Assembly: GCF_040115645.1 (NCBI RefSeq)
Contig: NC_089560.1
Span: 372,001-436,000 of the forward strand
Source of the DNA: Euwallacea fornicatus
Taxonomy: Eukaryota; Arthropoda; Insecta; Coleoptera; Curculionidae
Reading direction: 5' to 3'
DNA: 64,000 bases
The notes below the pieces were generated by a model, which was given only the letters and a program-made list of their open reading frames with translations, did no database searches and was not told the origin of the DNA. A program made the position numbers and the translations under genes. Of this stretch, positions 10,505 to 21,751 are shown in pieces. Position 1 is the stretch's first letter. Each line of letters opens with the position of its first letter.

Positions 10505-11873
10505 CAGTGACATTAGAAGTGTTACACTCAGTAGGAATAATTTTTTGAAATTAATGTTTCGGCAACAAAACGACTATATAGAAAGCAGGATATGATACCA
10601 TGTTCAACATTTTATCTTAACAGGTTTTACAAAAAAAGTTTCATTTCTTAGTTTTTTGTGTAGTCAATGGTTCATGCGATCTGCTTGGTATAGACATTTT
10701 TAGTTCTCATGTTTCTGTCTACTTGTGCAAAATGCCCAGGGTCCGAACACATTAACAATATCACCATCTTAGCGATTTTGACAGGGGTATAATTGTTGCC
10801 TATCGAAATGTTGGATTGTCTGTTGATATCGTAAAATTGAACGCCGTGTTAACATCACTGCAATAACGGTAATACGTGTGTGTAGGGGGTGAGCAAAAGA
10901 AGGTAGGAGGAGGAACAAGTAGAAGACCACCTGGACAACCGAGGCGTACAATAAAGCGTCAAAATCGGCGCTTCAGACAACTAGCTCTGCGAGACCGCTT
11001 TGCTGCTACATGCCAACTTGGTAACCAATAGTTAGGCGAAGAAGGTAGACCTGTTAGTATGTGAACTCTATATCGTCCCATTCAAGTCCTTGGACTTTTT
11101 TCATACCGTTCTCGATTAGTGCTACCTGTAACAGCAGAATTGGAAGGCAGAGTGGCATAATGTCGTATTGACAAACTAATCGCGATTCTATTTAGGCATG
11201 CATAATGGCCGTATAAGAGTAAGACGTCGTCGTGGAGAGCATCGTCATGTTGAATACGCTGTTGAGAAGCATGTACACAGGACTGTTGAAGTAATGGTTT
11301 AGGAGGCTACTGCCTATGGTAGCTGATCAATTCTTGTGTTTATTCAAGGCAGGTTGACCGCTGCACATTATGTGGATAACGTCCTACAACCCACTTTACT
11401 ACCTTATCTATATGGTCGCCCACACGTTCTTTTACAGCAAGACAACGTACGTCCCCATGTTGTTCGTCGAACTATGGATTTTCTTCAAAAAACTGGCGTT
11501 AATGTTTTACCGTGGCCATTCCGTTCACCGGATTTAAATCCCATCGAACATGTGTGGGATATGATAATAAAAAGACTATCCATTTTGCCCCAGCATCCAC
11601 CGACTCTGGCACAGTTAATTCACGAAGTTCAAGTTGCCTCGAATGAGGTGCCGCAAGCAAACATCGATCATCTAATTTTGTCGATGCCCACAAGTGTACA
11701 GGAGCGTACTCATCTACGAGGTCGCCAATCACATTATTAATTTTTTTCCGGGTTATATGTCAATAATATTTCTTGCAAAGTTTATCGTTTCATTTTGGAT
11801 GTAAGACTACCCCATTACCAAAAACTTAATCCCAAAAAATTTTCTACTGGGTGTAATACTTCTAATGTCACTG
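10505..11873 (+). mobile_element. Decayed Tc1-like (DD34E) element
   Basis: Imperfect terminal inverted repeats start CAGTGACATTAGAAGTGTTA at 10505 and end with the complement at 11873, matching over roughly 45 bp with several changes. They flank a broken transposase. A clear TA duplication is not preserved at the flanks, so the element is old. Confidence 0.8.
10730..11740 (+). pseudogene. Tc1-like transposase pseudogene
   Basis: The N-terminal part (10730-11335) is scattered over frames but includes an RRPPGQPRRTIKRQNRRFRQ linker and FSYRSRLVLPVTAE. The C-terminal half is open from 11336 to 11740. It has the second catalytic Asp in LLQQDNVRPH and the Glu in SPDLNPIEHVW with 34 residues between (DD34E), ending in LRGRQSHY. 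The first catalytic Asp region is degraded. Tc1 transposases cut and paste DNA at TA sites. Confidence 0.82.
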
Positions 11874-11889
11874 AATGTACTTCGAAAAT

Positions 11890-12275
11890 GCAGAATTGTA
11901 TTCTAAATTCTGTGAAGCCATAAGGAAAATTTTCAAATGACCGACGTTAAAACTTAAAGAATATCAACAAAACTTGTAGATATAATCGATGAGGATGAAA
12001 TAAAGGAAGTAATGCAGACATACCACAAAGGTAAAACCAACCACAGAGGAATGGAAGAAACAAAGTAAAGAATTAAAACAAAGTATTATTCGCCGAATTT
12101 AAAACTGACTATTCAAGCATACATAAATCTATGCTAGATATGTCAAAGGAGTAAACACGCCAGAAATCCGGTAAAAACAAAATTCAATGTTACACCTACA
12201 GCAACTAAACTCTTTGAAATTATCCACATAGACACCTTCACGATAAACAAATTACATACCAGAACCACAAACCTA
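11890..12275 (+). pseudogene. Errantivirus-like integrase fragment
   Basis: A short pol piece with several stops. It reads DEIKEVMQTYHKGKTNHRGMEET (zinc-binding His pair), CQRSKHARNPVKTKFN and FEIIHIDTFTI (first catalytic Asp). It is most similar to the integrase at 16620-17130. It is cut on the right by a Tc1 C-terminal fragment at about 12281. Confidence 0.75.
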
Positions 12276-12280
12276 ACTGC

Positions 12281-12368
12281 TAAGGAGGATGTTGATCATT
12301 TGTTGCAAAGCATGCCGCAAAGAGTACGTGCTTGCATTGCCGCACGAGGCGATGTCACTCATTATTAA
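12281..12368 (+). pseudogene. Tc1-like transposase C-terminal tail
   Basis: About 29 codons ending in VTHY and a TAA at 12366. The block (DVDHLLQSMPQRVRACIAAR) is the conserved Tc1 C-terminus and aligns by eye with the end of the transposase at 11336-11740. Nothing upstream of it belongs to the same protein, so it is an isolated relic; AT-rich sequence to about 12490 may be its decayed terminus. Confidence 0.7.
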
Positions 12369-12499
12369 TTTTTTAATTAACAAATGTTGTATCTTTTTAC
12401 TGAAACTCTAATCATTTGATACTCCATTATGAAGCATTATTTTGCCAAAGTTACAAGACTTAATTATTAGTATTACTGGGTGGTGCATTTCATGTGAAA

Positions 12500-12975
12500 G
12501 TGAGTGTATAATCGAATCAAAAGACCTGTATTCCGAAATAAAAACTTCAAAAAGAAATAAATACTGATCAATACAGCTAACAATGAAAACATGCCTATAT
12601 TCGAAAAAATCATTGAAATTGAGTGCTTCGTCACTAATAACAAAATAATGTACATATTGCATGTACCAATAGTTCGCGAAGAAGTTTTCAATTATTACCA
12701 CTTATACTCGATCCTGATGTACACATGAAGTTAGTTTAAGGTGGTTGTTCCTTAGAAACAAGTTCGTGATAACAATCCAATTGCATTTTGTTCAGTATGA
12801 CAATACTTGTAAAATTATGACACCAAATTTGTATTTATATAATAAGAATAGTGTAGAAATAGTAAGTGAAAGTGGCCCTTGTGAGATAAGACTTTTGAAT
12901 AAGGACAGGAAAATATTGGTATGCAAACAAACTAGAATAGAAATTCCTAGGTTAGTAGTAGAAAAGTTAGATTAG
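12500..12975 (+). pseudogene. Errantivirus env-like fragment
   Basis: Broken frames contain a block around 12590-12710 with the pattern of the conserved env ectodomain segment (an isoleucine-rich strand followed by YHLYSI). A Cys-containing open stretch ends at 12975 (GPCEIRLLNKD). It lies downstream of the pol relic at 11890, so both may come from one deleted errantivirus copy. No LTR is visible. Low complexity of evidence: pattern and context only. Confidence 0.5.
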
Positions 12976-13025
12976 ACTAACAATTGAATAGTGGTATGTT
13001 CAAACCAAACCTTAATACATACATA

Positions 13026-14627
13026 CAGTAGTGGCCAAAAGTAGATGAACACGTATTATTCACTGCATTTTTAATAATTCATACCACAAGTCTCTATAAA
13101 TTTTAATATAATTTTTCCACCAAATAACTAATAGAGTGCCTTTCCTAAAGAAATAAATAAATGATGGATTTTTTATCATTTATTGTTAATATACATAGAA
13201 ATGCAAAAATAGCTCTGGTCAAAAGTAGATGAACAAAAACTTTTAAATATTTTTGATATTTATCGATTCGGTTTTGAACGTTAGTATCTTGGTGGACGAT
13301 AGTAGTAAGCCACTAGAATAATTCATTAAAATGCCACGAGGTGTTTATGTGTCTGAAGACTTAAAAATAAGAGTGGTAGCTGCGAATAATGCTGGAGTGA
13401 GTCAAGCACAAATTGCAAGGCAATTTCAGCTAAAAAGATCCACTGTCTGCATGATAATTAAGAGGTGCAATCAGAGGGAAGATACCACAATTAAGAATAA
13501 GTCGGGACGTCCTAGAAAAACTGACCAAAGACTAAATAGGGCCATTAAGAAGATGTCTATGCATGATCCCTTTCTTTCATCTAATCAAATAAAGACCAAA
13601 ATAGAAGAAATTGGTTTGCCTTCTGTCAGTTCTAGGACAATAAGACGTAGACTAGTAGAGGCTAATTTGTTTGCCAGAAGACCGGCCAAAAAGCCTCTGC
13701 TGTCAAAGAAGAACGTTAAGGCCCGATTACAGTTTGCAAAGGAGCATCAAAATTGGACTGTAGCGCAGTGGAAAAGGGTTTGTTTTAGTGATGAATCTAA
13801 ATTTAATATATTTTCATCTGATGGCCATGTGTATATAAGACGTCCTCCTAACACTCGTTTATTGCCTAAATATACCAGACCAACCGTAAAGCATGGAGGA
13901 GGATCAGTGTTAGTTTGGGGATGTTTTTCTGGGTACGGTATCGGTCCACTTTATAGGATCGAGGGAATAATGGACCGATTTATCTACAGGGACATATTAA
14001 ATACTCACATGTTACCCTATATCGAGGAAGTTTTGCCGGTCACGTTTATTTTTCAGCATGATAACGACCCCAAACATGCGTCAAAGATAGTTAAGAAGTT
14101 TTTAGAAGATGAAATAGTACCTGTTATGACATGGCCCTCGCAGTCACCGGATCTTAATCCAATAGAAAATTTATGGGAGATCCTAAACAACAAAATTAGG
14201 ACAAAAACCTACTCGAATAAGGACCAATTATTCATAGCATTACAAGAAGCATGGGCGAGCATGGATCCATCTGTTATTGAACATCTCATATCGTCAATGC
14301 CCAAGAGATGCAATGAAGTAATAAAAAATAAAGGATATTACACAAAATACTGACTAATAATACTGTCTTAATGGTTTAGTTCATAAGAGTTTATAATATT
14401 TGAAATTATGTTTATTTTGTTCATCTACTTTTGGCCAGAGCTATTTTTGCATTTCTATGTATATTAGCAATAAATGATAAAAAATCCATCATTTATTTAT
14501 TTCTTTAGGAAAGGCACTCTATTAGTTATTTGGTGGAAAAATTATATTAAAATTTATAGAGACTTGTGGTATGAATTATTAAAAATGCAGTGAATAATAC
14601 GTGTTCATCTACTTTTGGCCACTACTG
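13026..14627 (+). mobile_element. Complete Tc1-like (DD34E) transposon
   Basis: A 1602-bp element has 213-bp terminal inverted repeats (13026-13238 and 14415-14627) that match almost throughout and begin CAGTAGTGGCC. It is flanked by TA at 13024-13025 and 14628-14629. Each TIR holds two copies of an AAAAGTAGATGAACA-type motif, one at the outer end and one at the inner end, the IR/DR layout of transposase binding sites. The single gene inside is open. It sits between env-derived fragments (12500-12975 and 14640 onward), so it probably split an errantivirus env remnant. Confidence 0.95.
13331..14353 (+). CDS. Tc1-like transposase, intact, 340 aa
   Basis: Open from ATG at 13331 to TGA at 14351. 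An N-terminal paired-like HTH domain (about residues 1-110) is split by a GRPRK linker motif at 59-63; the DDE domain follows. Catalytic residues are all present: D154 (VCFSDESKF), D244 (FQHDNDPKH) and E279 (SPDLNPIENLW), giving DD34E. It also has the KHGGGSVLVWGCFS strand and the C-terminal SMPKRCNEVIKNKG block. Length is normal for Tc1. It should bind the inner and outer TIR motifs and catalyse excision and TA-targeted insertion. Activity is inferred only from intact motifs. Confidence 0.95.
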   Translation: MPRGVYVSEDLKIRVVAANNAGVSQAQIARQFQLKRSTVCMIIKRCNQREDTTIKNKSGRPRKTDQRLNRAIKKMSMHDPFLSSNQIKTKIEEIGLPSVSSRTIRRRLVEANLFARRPAKKPLLSKKNVKARLQFAKEHQNWTVAQWKRVCFSDESKFNIFSSDGHVYIRRPPNTRLLPKYTRPTVKHGGGSVLVWGCFSGYGIGPLYRIEGIMDRFIYRDILNTHMLPYIEEVLPVTFIFQHDNDPKHASKIVKKFLEDEIVPVMTWPSQSPDLNPIENLWEILNNKIRTKTYSNKDQLFIALQEAWASMDPSVIEHLISSMPKRCNEVIKNKGYYTKY

Positions 14628-14639
14628 TACATACATCAT

Positions 14640-15236
14640 GCCCGGGAGCGACCACCGAAACAAAGAAACTCTTAGGAACGAACAGGTTGGAGTTCCACTA
14701 AACATGCCCCATTAACATTGATAGGAAGATCACAAGCAACGAGGCGGCAACTACCACAGACCACCCCCAACATTGCTGGACTTAAGTTTATACCTGCCAG
14801 CAATCACACTAGACGAACTCCATCAATTGAAACAGGAGATAGAACTTATATAAGAACAATCCCCGATGTCTTTTGGAGCAATTCCGACAATGCCCAGCAT
14901 CGGGCCAAAATTAGTCTACATCGCAATAGCTGGAGGATGTTGTGCCATTGTGTAGAAGTGGATACTCCGATAGAGGGAGGAGAAATCACATACACCAACC
15001 CAGAAACAAGCCATCTAACTTCCGGGATAACCTAAAACTTGGAACTTAGAGGGAAGGAGTTACATTGTATTTAATTGCATACCCAGAAATTTAAATGTTG
15101 AACCAACGTCTATCCCGACATAAATAAGGACTCTAACCTTAAGCAGTCAATCAGTAACAGATCAAAAATACAGGCCGATTTGTAGTGATTTCTCTCAAAT
15201 AAATTAGCGTTAGAAAAAATAATTTTTTTTAACACT
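14640..15236 (+). mobile_element. Errantivirus env 3' end and LTR-like segment
   Basis: Frames at 14718-15035 are broken env C-terminus; one frame near 14875-14960 gives a Gly/Ile/Ala-rich membrane-anchor-like segment (IAIAGGCCAIV). From 15058 a unit starting AGTTAC and ending AACACT at 15236 (179 bp) contains a TATA-like ACATAAATAAGG and AATAAA, consistent with an errantivirus LTR (such LTRs begin AGT and end ACT). No matching second LTR is visible nearby. The LTR call is tentative. Confidence 0.55.
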
Positions 15237-15272
15237 CACCACGAGGTCGTGAATTTAACTAGCATGGAAATA

Positions 15273-16034
15273 TTGAGTTGGCAATTTAAATCGTTCGGTT
15301 TTCTTTCCGTATAAGTTTCATGCTGATTTGCTTTTTTTTTCTAAATGCTATCAAGCAAATCAAATAAACACATGCAAGATCATGTTTCTCTTATATTTTC
15401 TACGGACTTTGGTTTGGCTATCATAAGTATCGTACATATTATGTAGCGGTGAATATGGAAAGAAGTAACGTGCATTTTCGTCACAAAAGAAAGTAATGCT
15501 CTCCGTATGGTGGGACTTTAAGGGCATTATTTATTACGAGTTACTACCATCTCGAAAAACAATAAATTCAACACTATACTGTTCCCAATTAACGAAATTG
15601 AAAGAAGCTATTCGCACAAAGCGACTAGAATTGGCAAATCGCAAGGGTGTTGTCTTCCATCATGACAACACTAGGCCTCACACATCTTTGACAACGCGAA
15701 ACAAATTACTCGAGTTTGGCTGGGACGTTTTGGCTCATCCTCCTTATTCACCGGACCTTGCCCCTTCCGATTTTCATTTATTTCGGTCGCTGCAGAATTC
15801 AATGAAAGGAAAAACCTCCAAAGATGAAGATGCAGTTAAAAACCACCTTGATCGTTTTTTTGTCGATAAGCCACAGTCATTCTATGAACGTGGCATAATG
15901 ATGTTGGTAGAGAGATGGCAAGAGGTTATCAATAAAGATGGTCAATATATAATTGATTAAAATTTGTTTTGTATATAAAAAAAATGTGTTTTATTCCAAA
16001 CTAAAAAACCGAACGAATTTAATTGCCAACCCAA
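15273..16034 (+). mobile_element. Internally deleted mariner (DD34D), 762 bp
   Basis: Bounded by TA on both sides. The left end TTGAGTTGGCAATTTAAATC and the right end (complement of TTGGGTTGGCAATTAAATTC) are inverted repeats of about 28 bp with TTCGTTCGGTTTT following. The TTGGGTTGGCAA start is typical of mellifera/cecropia-type mariners. About half of the transposase is deleted. Confidence 0.88.
15455..15960 (+). pseudogene. Mariner transposase with large internal deletion
   Basis: A start (MERSNVHFRH) at 15455 runs only about 13 codons to a stop, then the C-terminal catalytic half is open from 15496 to 15960. It contains VWWDFKGIIYYELLP, second Asp in FHHDNTRPH, and third Asp in PPYSPDLAPSDFHLF, 34 residues apart (DD34D). 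The HTH domains, WVPxEL motif and first catalytic Asp are missing through the internal deletion. It cannot encode an active enzyme but its TIRs could be mobilised in trans. Confidence 0.87.
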
Positions 16035-16039
16035 TACAT

Positions 16040-17620
16040 ATGAAGGAAATGGATGGATTTACGGAACTTCTAGAATATATGAAAACATTTTAAGAAAGTT
16101 TGCAATCACAAGTGCTAGTGCCATAAACGATAAACGAACGGAAATAGGCAATGACGAAACGGGCCCGATGTCGATGATTTTACAATATGATTTAGACCAA
16201 GAACCAATACAAGACATCGAAGTTGATTGAGGAAATGAAATTGTACATACGAATTCAGAACAGAACCTCATAGTTGCTGCACCCATAGTAGAAACAGCAA
16301 TAAATTACGGAGTTAATGAAATAATAATCTCTCGCGTGTTTCATTCTCCGACAAAACCTAAAAAATTAGACTTATTTTGAAAAAAAAAGCAATATTTATT
16401 ACCGTTATCTGACGACAATTTTGAACATGATCTGATGAAATTTATAATAGACAATGTTGCTCCGGAAAAACTCTATTCTTTATATTTTGAAAACCCTGAT
16501 CTATATCCGTTATTTTGCGAGACTGTTAGAGAGAATTTCAAATGGTCCTCCTTAAAATTTGAAAGGTGTACTATAAAATTAATTGACATTACAGAAAAAA
16601 AAATGAAACAGAAATACCAGAAATCATTCAGGCCTATCACGAAGGAAAAACCGATCATAGGAGAAATTAGGAAACAGAAGAGAAGCTAAAAACTAAATAT
16701 TATTTGCTGAACCTTAGGGAATCTATTCAAACGTACGTAGATCAATGTGAAATATGCCAAAGAAGCAAGCATGCAAGAAACCCAATAAAGATAGAGATGA
16801 ATATTTTGCCAACGACGACTAAGCTCTTCGAAATTATACATCTTGACACTTACACTTTGGATAAAACAAAATTTTTAACAATAATACATAGTTTTTCTAA
16901 TTACGCTCAGGCATATGCATTAGTTACACTAGCGGCAACTGAAATTGCAAATAATTTGATATTCTTCTTTTCTCATCACGGAATTCCCCTGAAAATAATT
17001 GTTGATAATGAAAATGAGTTCAAAAACACGGTCATGATAGAATTACTGAAATTACATCAAGTCCAAATTTATTTTCGTACACCAGAACACCCACAATCAA
17101 ATGGATTAATTGAAAGACTACATTCGACATAATAGGACATGTGAGATTATTAAATAATCAAAGACAATCGAATTTACCTATTGATCAATAAATGAAGTAT
17201 GCAATTTTGGCTTATAATCACTCGATTCATTAGGCAACAAAATTCAAACCTATAGAGGTAATTAGTGAACACATTGGCAATGAAGATTGGTTCAATATTA
17301 AGTTAGACCAATTGTTTATGTCTAACCTGAACTAAATTCCTATAGTCAAAAATAAATTAAATGCTAATTGAAAATAAAGAAAAGTTAATAGAAAATATAA
17401 ATGAAGGAAGAGACAAACCGTCTTCATTTGAATCAGGAGAGATTTATACTAAGGAAATTACACAACAAAAATTAGTTGATAAATTTAAACCTCCAACACA
17501 GATCAAAAGTATAAACCTTCCTCGTAACACATTAACTAGTGAAAACCAAAGAAAAATTCACATGGACAATGGCAAAAGACGGTTCAAAAATAGATATAGT
17601 TTTGAATAAAAATGATAATT
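16040..17620 (+). pseudogene. Errantivirus-like pol remnant (RNase H end, integrase)
   Basis: Broken pol reading rightwards. At 16430-16690 comes the post-RNase H linker and zinc-binding region; 16704-17132 is the integrase core with the CEICQRSK pair, first Asp in IIHLDTYTLD, second in IIVDNENEFK and Glu in SNGLIERLHS. Stops follow (17130 onward), then the C-terminal segment 17361-17606. The copy is the closest in-window match to the 11890 fragment. An env-like segment follows. It begins right after the mariner at 15273-16034, whose left flank is LTR-like rather than pol, so older rearrangement is likely. Confidence 0.8.
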
Positions 17621-17639
17621 TAAATTTATAACAAATAAA

Positions 17640-18180
17640 TTAAAATTAGTCATTTACGCTCTGAGTAATTTCTAAACCATTCAATTTCAGTGTTTTAACC
17701 GATGCACACGGGATTTCAATACAAGGAAATGTCAGGATAACAGAATTAAAAAATAACCCCAGTATTATGCCTCTTTAAATTGGTAACGCAAAAATGATTG
17801 AAAACACTCATGCCATGATACACTATTATGATTTAAACTCAATTATTCACCAAATGAAGACATTGATAAGAACAACAAACGTGACAGAAACAATAGAAAC
17901 GATCGTTTGAAACCATATTCGGATGAATTTAAAAACTTTTTAGAAATATTAAAGTAGGTTCAAGAAAGAGTAGAGAAGAAGTTAAAGGGAATCATATCAA
18001 GTCATTCGAGAATAAAACGTGGACTAGTAAATGGCAGAGGTACAATATTCAAAACAATAACAGGAAATGTAGAGGCATCTGACAGAGAAAGTTATAATAA
18101 ACTCATAAACAATCTCCAAATAGGCCAATGGACTAAACTAAGGACACTTTTCAACGGTTTGAAAATAAATTTAATTTCAC
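17640..18180 (+). pseudogene. Errantivirus env-like remnant
   Basis: Many stops. A basic cleavage-type motif near 18010-18025 is followed by a Gly/Thr/Ile-rich stretch, the same landmark seen at 2790-2830. Upstream, 17780-17960 carries Asn-rich heptad-like sequence. The segment ends at the palindrome ACCCTGTACAGGGT (18179-18192), where transposon-type termini begin. Assignment rests on landmark pattern and position after integrase. Confidence 0.55.
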
Positions 18181-18192
18181 CCTGTACAGGGT

Positions 18193-20440
18193 TATTTTCC
18201 GTATTTTTCCTCGACCCTAAAATCTTTATTTTTGGAAATAGAAAAAAAATAGTTAAGGCAAATGTTTAATTTTTATTGTGAATTATCAGAATCCGCGAAC
18301 GGATGAAACGAACGAGCATCGTAAAGCTGTCAAAAAATGGCAAGTTATGTTTTTTTAAATAAAACACCTTATATATTTATACCTATTTGGAATCTGCTCG
18401 CCTCCCTAATTTCAAATATATAGGGTCATTCGCGGTGTCCTATTAAAAGTTTACGAGTTTCTAATATAGCTAGAAATCTGAAAATTTTGATACTGATGTA
18501 ATTGAGTTTGATCTGTCGAATTAAAATAATGGTACCGTAGGGACGTTGATAGATCTATGCGTAACTGACAACCACTTTGTTATATTAAATGGCACACCCT
18601 GTATTTTATTATAATACATTTTCGAATTTCCCGGGAGATTTACAGGATCAACTTGGATATCACGGAAACCACTTAGAGCGTTACTTTTTTTTTTCGTAAT
18701 CTACTCGCTTAGTAGTTCACCAATATGGTTTTTTTGGTGCGGAAATGCTTTATTCAAAAGTTTGCTTTTCCACATTTATTTCAATACTTGGCTCTCTTTG
18801 CATATAGACGGTATTCAATTTTTTACTGGCAAACGATGCGTCGGACGAAAAAGAGTCAAGTGAGCATTTTTCTTCTAAATGAAATTAAACTTCTAAAAAT
18901 AATTTTTATTTTGATAAAAAGCAGTGGCGCACCATGTTTTTCTTTAAAAATGTGCTGAGAGGTGTCCATACGCACGTCACTGGTGAAACGAAAAATAGCC
19001 CTTTTGCATAAACAAATGCGTCTACATTAACTCTCAAAACATGCCAAATTTCACTTACATATCTCAAACGGTTTTGAATATATCAATAAAAGTTATATTT
19101 TTTAAGTAAAGTTTAACTCCCCGTATCTTCTTAATGAAGCATTATTGGAATATGGTTTATATAGGGAGTCATATTATTTTGCAATGTACTATTACCCACT
19201 GAAATATAATGAAACACTTGTGGGACACCCTGTATATGAGAATCCCGTAAACTTTTAATAGGATACGCACCGTAAATGACCCTCTATACATATTACTAAA
19301 TTCATTCAGTTGTATTTGTTAATTTCTGAATACACAGAAGCACCAGTACTATATATCTTTTTTATAACCTATATTCTCCAAGAATAATTTGGGTTTCTTA
19401 AGTATTTTAAAGGACGCAAATAAAACATACCCACGAGCTATTACGATCCCTGGGAAACCATCCCGAATGGACAATTCACTATTGTTAGCAATTTAATTTA
19501 CTGCCAAACAATTGAATTCCTCCAGAATCTCCCGAGGAGTCCTGCACCTATGTCACCCTGGTCACAAATGCCGCAACATCTGGGATTTATAAAAAGGAGA
19601 AACATTTGGAAGCCCTTTCAGCAGAATAAGACAATGATAGAAGAAAAAGGCGACAACGGACATTGGAATGGATAGACTTCAATTGTTAGTACCAAATGAT
19701 TTATGAGACAGAGCTCTATCATTTCCAGATGATATTCTACGAACCGTGGGGAGCAAGAAATGATAGGGGGAGTTCCCCCTTAACATCTACTTTCTGTGCC
19801 AACCCTAAAGTTCAGTTCTGAAAAAGGTGTTCAGTAATAGCAGTTCAATACTCAACCAAGAGGGACTCAACACAATTCAACTCCGGTGAAAAGAGTTCAA
19901 TTAAGTAATTTTTACCAACAGTAAAGAAATAGGCGAGACTCATCAAAGTTCAGTTCAAGTTAAAGTCAGTACCCATATATGGCTAAAAAAGGAAATTTAT
20001 GACGAATTTGAAAATATAAACAATTAATATCGCACCTATATAAAAATCAAAAATTTTCCAATTTTTCTCTAAAAATAAAGACTAAACAAGAAAACTAGCA
20101 ATACTGCTAAGCAGTTCTCAAACAAGTGCCTTAATAATGTAAAACTTTAATTTCTCTAACTATTATATAACAGTGCAAAAACGAAATCGCCAAATTCGTT
20201 TTTTCCGAATATCTTCATAACCATTCGGAGTTTAGCCGGTATTAAAGCAGATTATTAATTTGCTTGAAATTGCCCAACTTTTTTCCAATTTAAACAATTT
20301 TGTATCTATTACCGTTTCCGAGATCCCCGTGCTGTTCATCCTTATCTGGGACAGATCGTATAGTTTCCAAGAATAAAAAGTTTGTTATGTTTCTTTCTGC
20401 TATAATTAAGTATTTAATATTCAATTTACTATAAAAAAAG
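18193..20440. other. Non-coding AT-rich stretch with MITE-like units
   Basis: No gene supported. It contains the inverted-repeat unit at 18421-19286, transposon-type termini (CACACCCTGTA near 18592-18602; GGGACACCCTGTATA near 19226-19240) and an otherwise featureless AT-rich region from 19290 to 20440. Confidence 0.6.
18421..19286. mobile_element. MITE-like non-autonomous element
   Basis: The left end TAGGGTCATTCGCGGTG followed by TCCTATTAAAAGTTTACG is repeated inverted at 19250-19286 (CGTAAACTTTTAATAGGA then CACCGTAAATGACCCTCTA). About 40 bp pair, with a 4-bp gap and a few mismatches. Both ends sit next to TA. There is no coding capacity. It may be a composite, because another terminus (CACCCTGTATA) lies just inside the right end. 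Confidence 0.5.
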
Positions 20441-20447
20441 TCTTACT

Positions 20448-20908
20448 ATAGGAGAAAAAGCACTTACTGATACAGAATTACTAACGATTTTAGAAGACAA
20501 CAAATTTCGTTACGCCGACCTTATTCAGAACATACGATCAAGTGAGAAGGAAACACAAGAGGAGCACATAAGTGAAGATGATCTTTCTTCCGATTCGGAA
20601 TTGGGAAAATCTGATCGGGAAAATGCGGAAGTAGAATTACCCAAAAATTGCAGTTAATTTGGTTGGACGGGATAAAAACAAGGAACTGGAGTAAACTTGC
20701 TCCCAAAGCTATAAGGGCCAGAAATAATAATTTGGTTAGCCACCTATCTGGTCCCAAAAACAGCGCAAAATATGTTAAAACTCCTGCTGGCACATTTTCA
20801 CTCATTTTTGACGATAATTTGATATTTTTATTTGTGAAATACACAAATATAACAATTCAAAGCAGACTTGAATCGCGATTGAAATTGCAAACATATAACT
20901 ATTTTTAA
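20448..20908 (+). pseudogene. piggyBac-like transposase, N-terminal fragment
   Basis: The first frame (20448-20656) encodes an acidic Ser-rich N-terminus (HISEDDLSSDSELGKSD). After a frameshift at about 20656, the second frame (20648-20908) carries RNWSKLAPKAIRARNNNLVSHLSGPKNSAKYVKTP, the conserved block before the piggyBac catalytic domain, then LIFDDNLIFLFVKYTNITIQ. The catalytic domain is absent: a DD43D element begins at 20945 and a LINE follows it. A C-terminal piggyBac piece exists at 31078-31993, but linkage to this one is unproven. Confidence 0.78.
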
Positions 20909-20944
20909 GACAAAGAGAAAAAGTTCACTGTTTTTGGACTGTTA

Positions 20945-21556
20945 TACAGGGTGTCTGTAAAAGGTCTTTACAACGCTCTACCACAGATTCTTCAGATCAA
21001 AACAAGACGATTTAGCCATATTTAGTCTAGTCCAAAAGTTAATAATAACAGCGCTAGAGGGCGTCAAAGTTGAAAATTAAAAATCAATTTTTTAACATAT
21101 TTTCCATACTGTACAACATAAAAACGTGAAAGTTGGTGTAGGGGAGTTTTTCAAGACGCCGAATTCATATCTGCTAATAAATTGCACTTACCTGGTAGAG
21201 GGCGCCACTTACGGCCCACCGCATGTATTAAATTGATTGAAACTTTTTTGCCTCCTGGTATAAATGATTTTCGAATACAGTAGTGTATTTGGTCATCGTT
21301 TATAAATAAAAAAGGTATACCTTGTTGATGTTGCTACGAGGAGCCGTTTACGAGATAAATGCATTTTAGTAATTCAGGTGTAAGATTTTAGATTAAACAA
21401 CTTATTTACTACAAAAAGGTACTCTTGATAAGACCTTTAATAATTCGCAGTAGTTTTACAAGAAAACTTAATTACCAAATCATGAATACAAAGAAATAAG
21501 AATATCACAAAAACTGTTCAAAGAGTCCACCATTTGCACGTATACAAAGGTTTATA
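20945..21556. repeat. Left terminal inverted repeat (612 bp) of DD43D element
   Basis: Pairs with 22786-23397 in inverted orientation. Homology stops after GGTTTATA at 21556, where the next base no longer matches. The repeat is unusually long for the Tc1/mariner superfamily, where TIRs are commonly tens to about 250 bp. Confidence 0.93.
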
Positions 21557-21751
21557 AAATTAGCACAAAAAAGTTTAGCAAATATTCTTTAGATAAAAAT
21601 ACGACTTTCAGAAATGTATTTGTCAGGTATTTAGTGTAAACGACTTGCTTTTACACGAACAATTTTTATTAGTTGTGTCCATTTTTACATCTAAATAAAA
21701 GTATTGTCAATAATTTTAATTAATTTTAAAATTAAATTTTCGAGACTTATC

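Noticed and set aside
21704..21751. Upstream extension of the DD43D transposase from a TTG at 21704
   Set aside because: The relatives start at the equivalent of ATG 21752, and the extra codons are AT-rich and unlike any family member.
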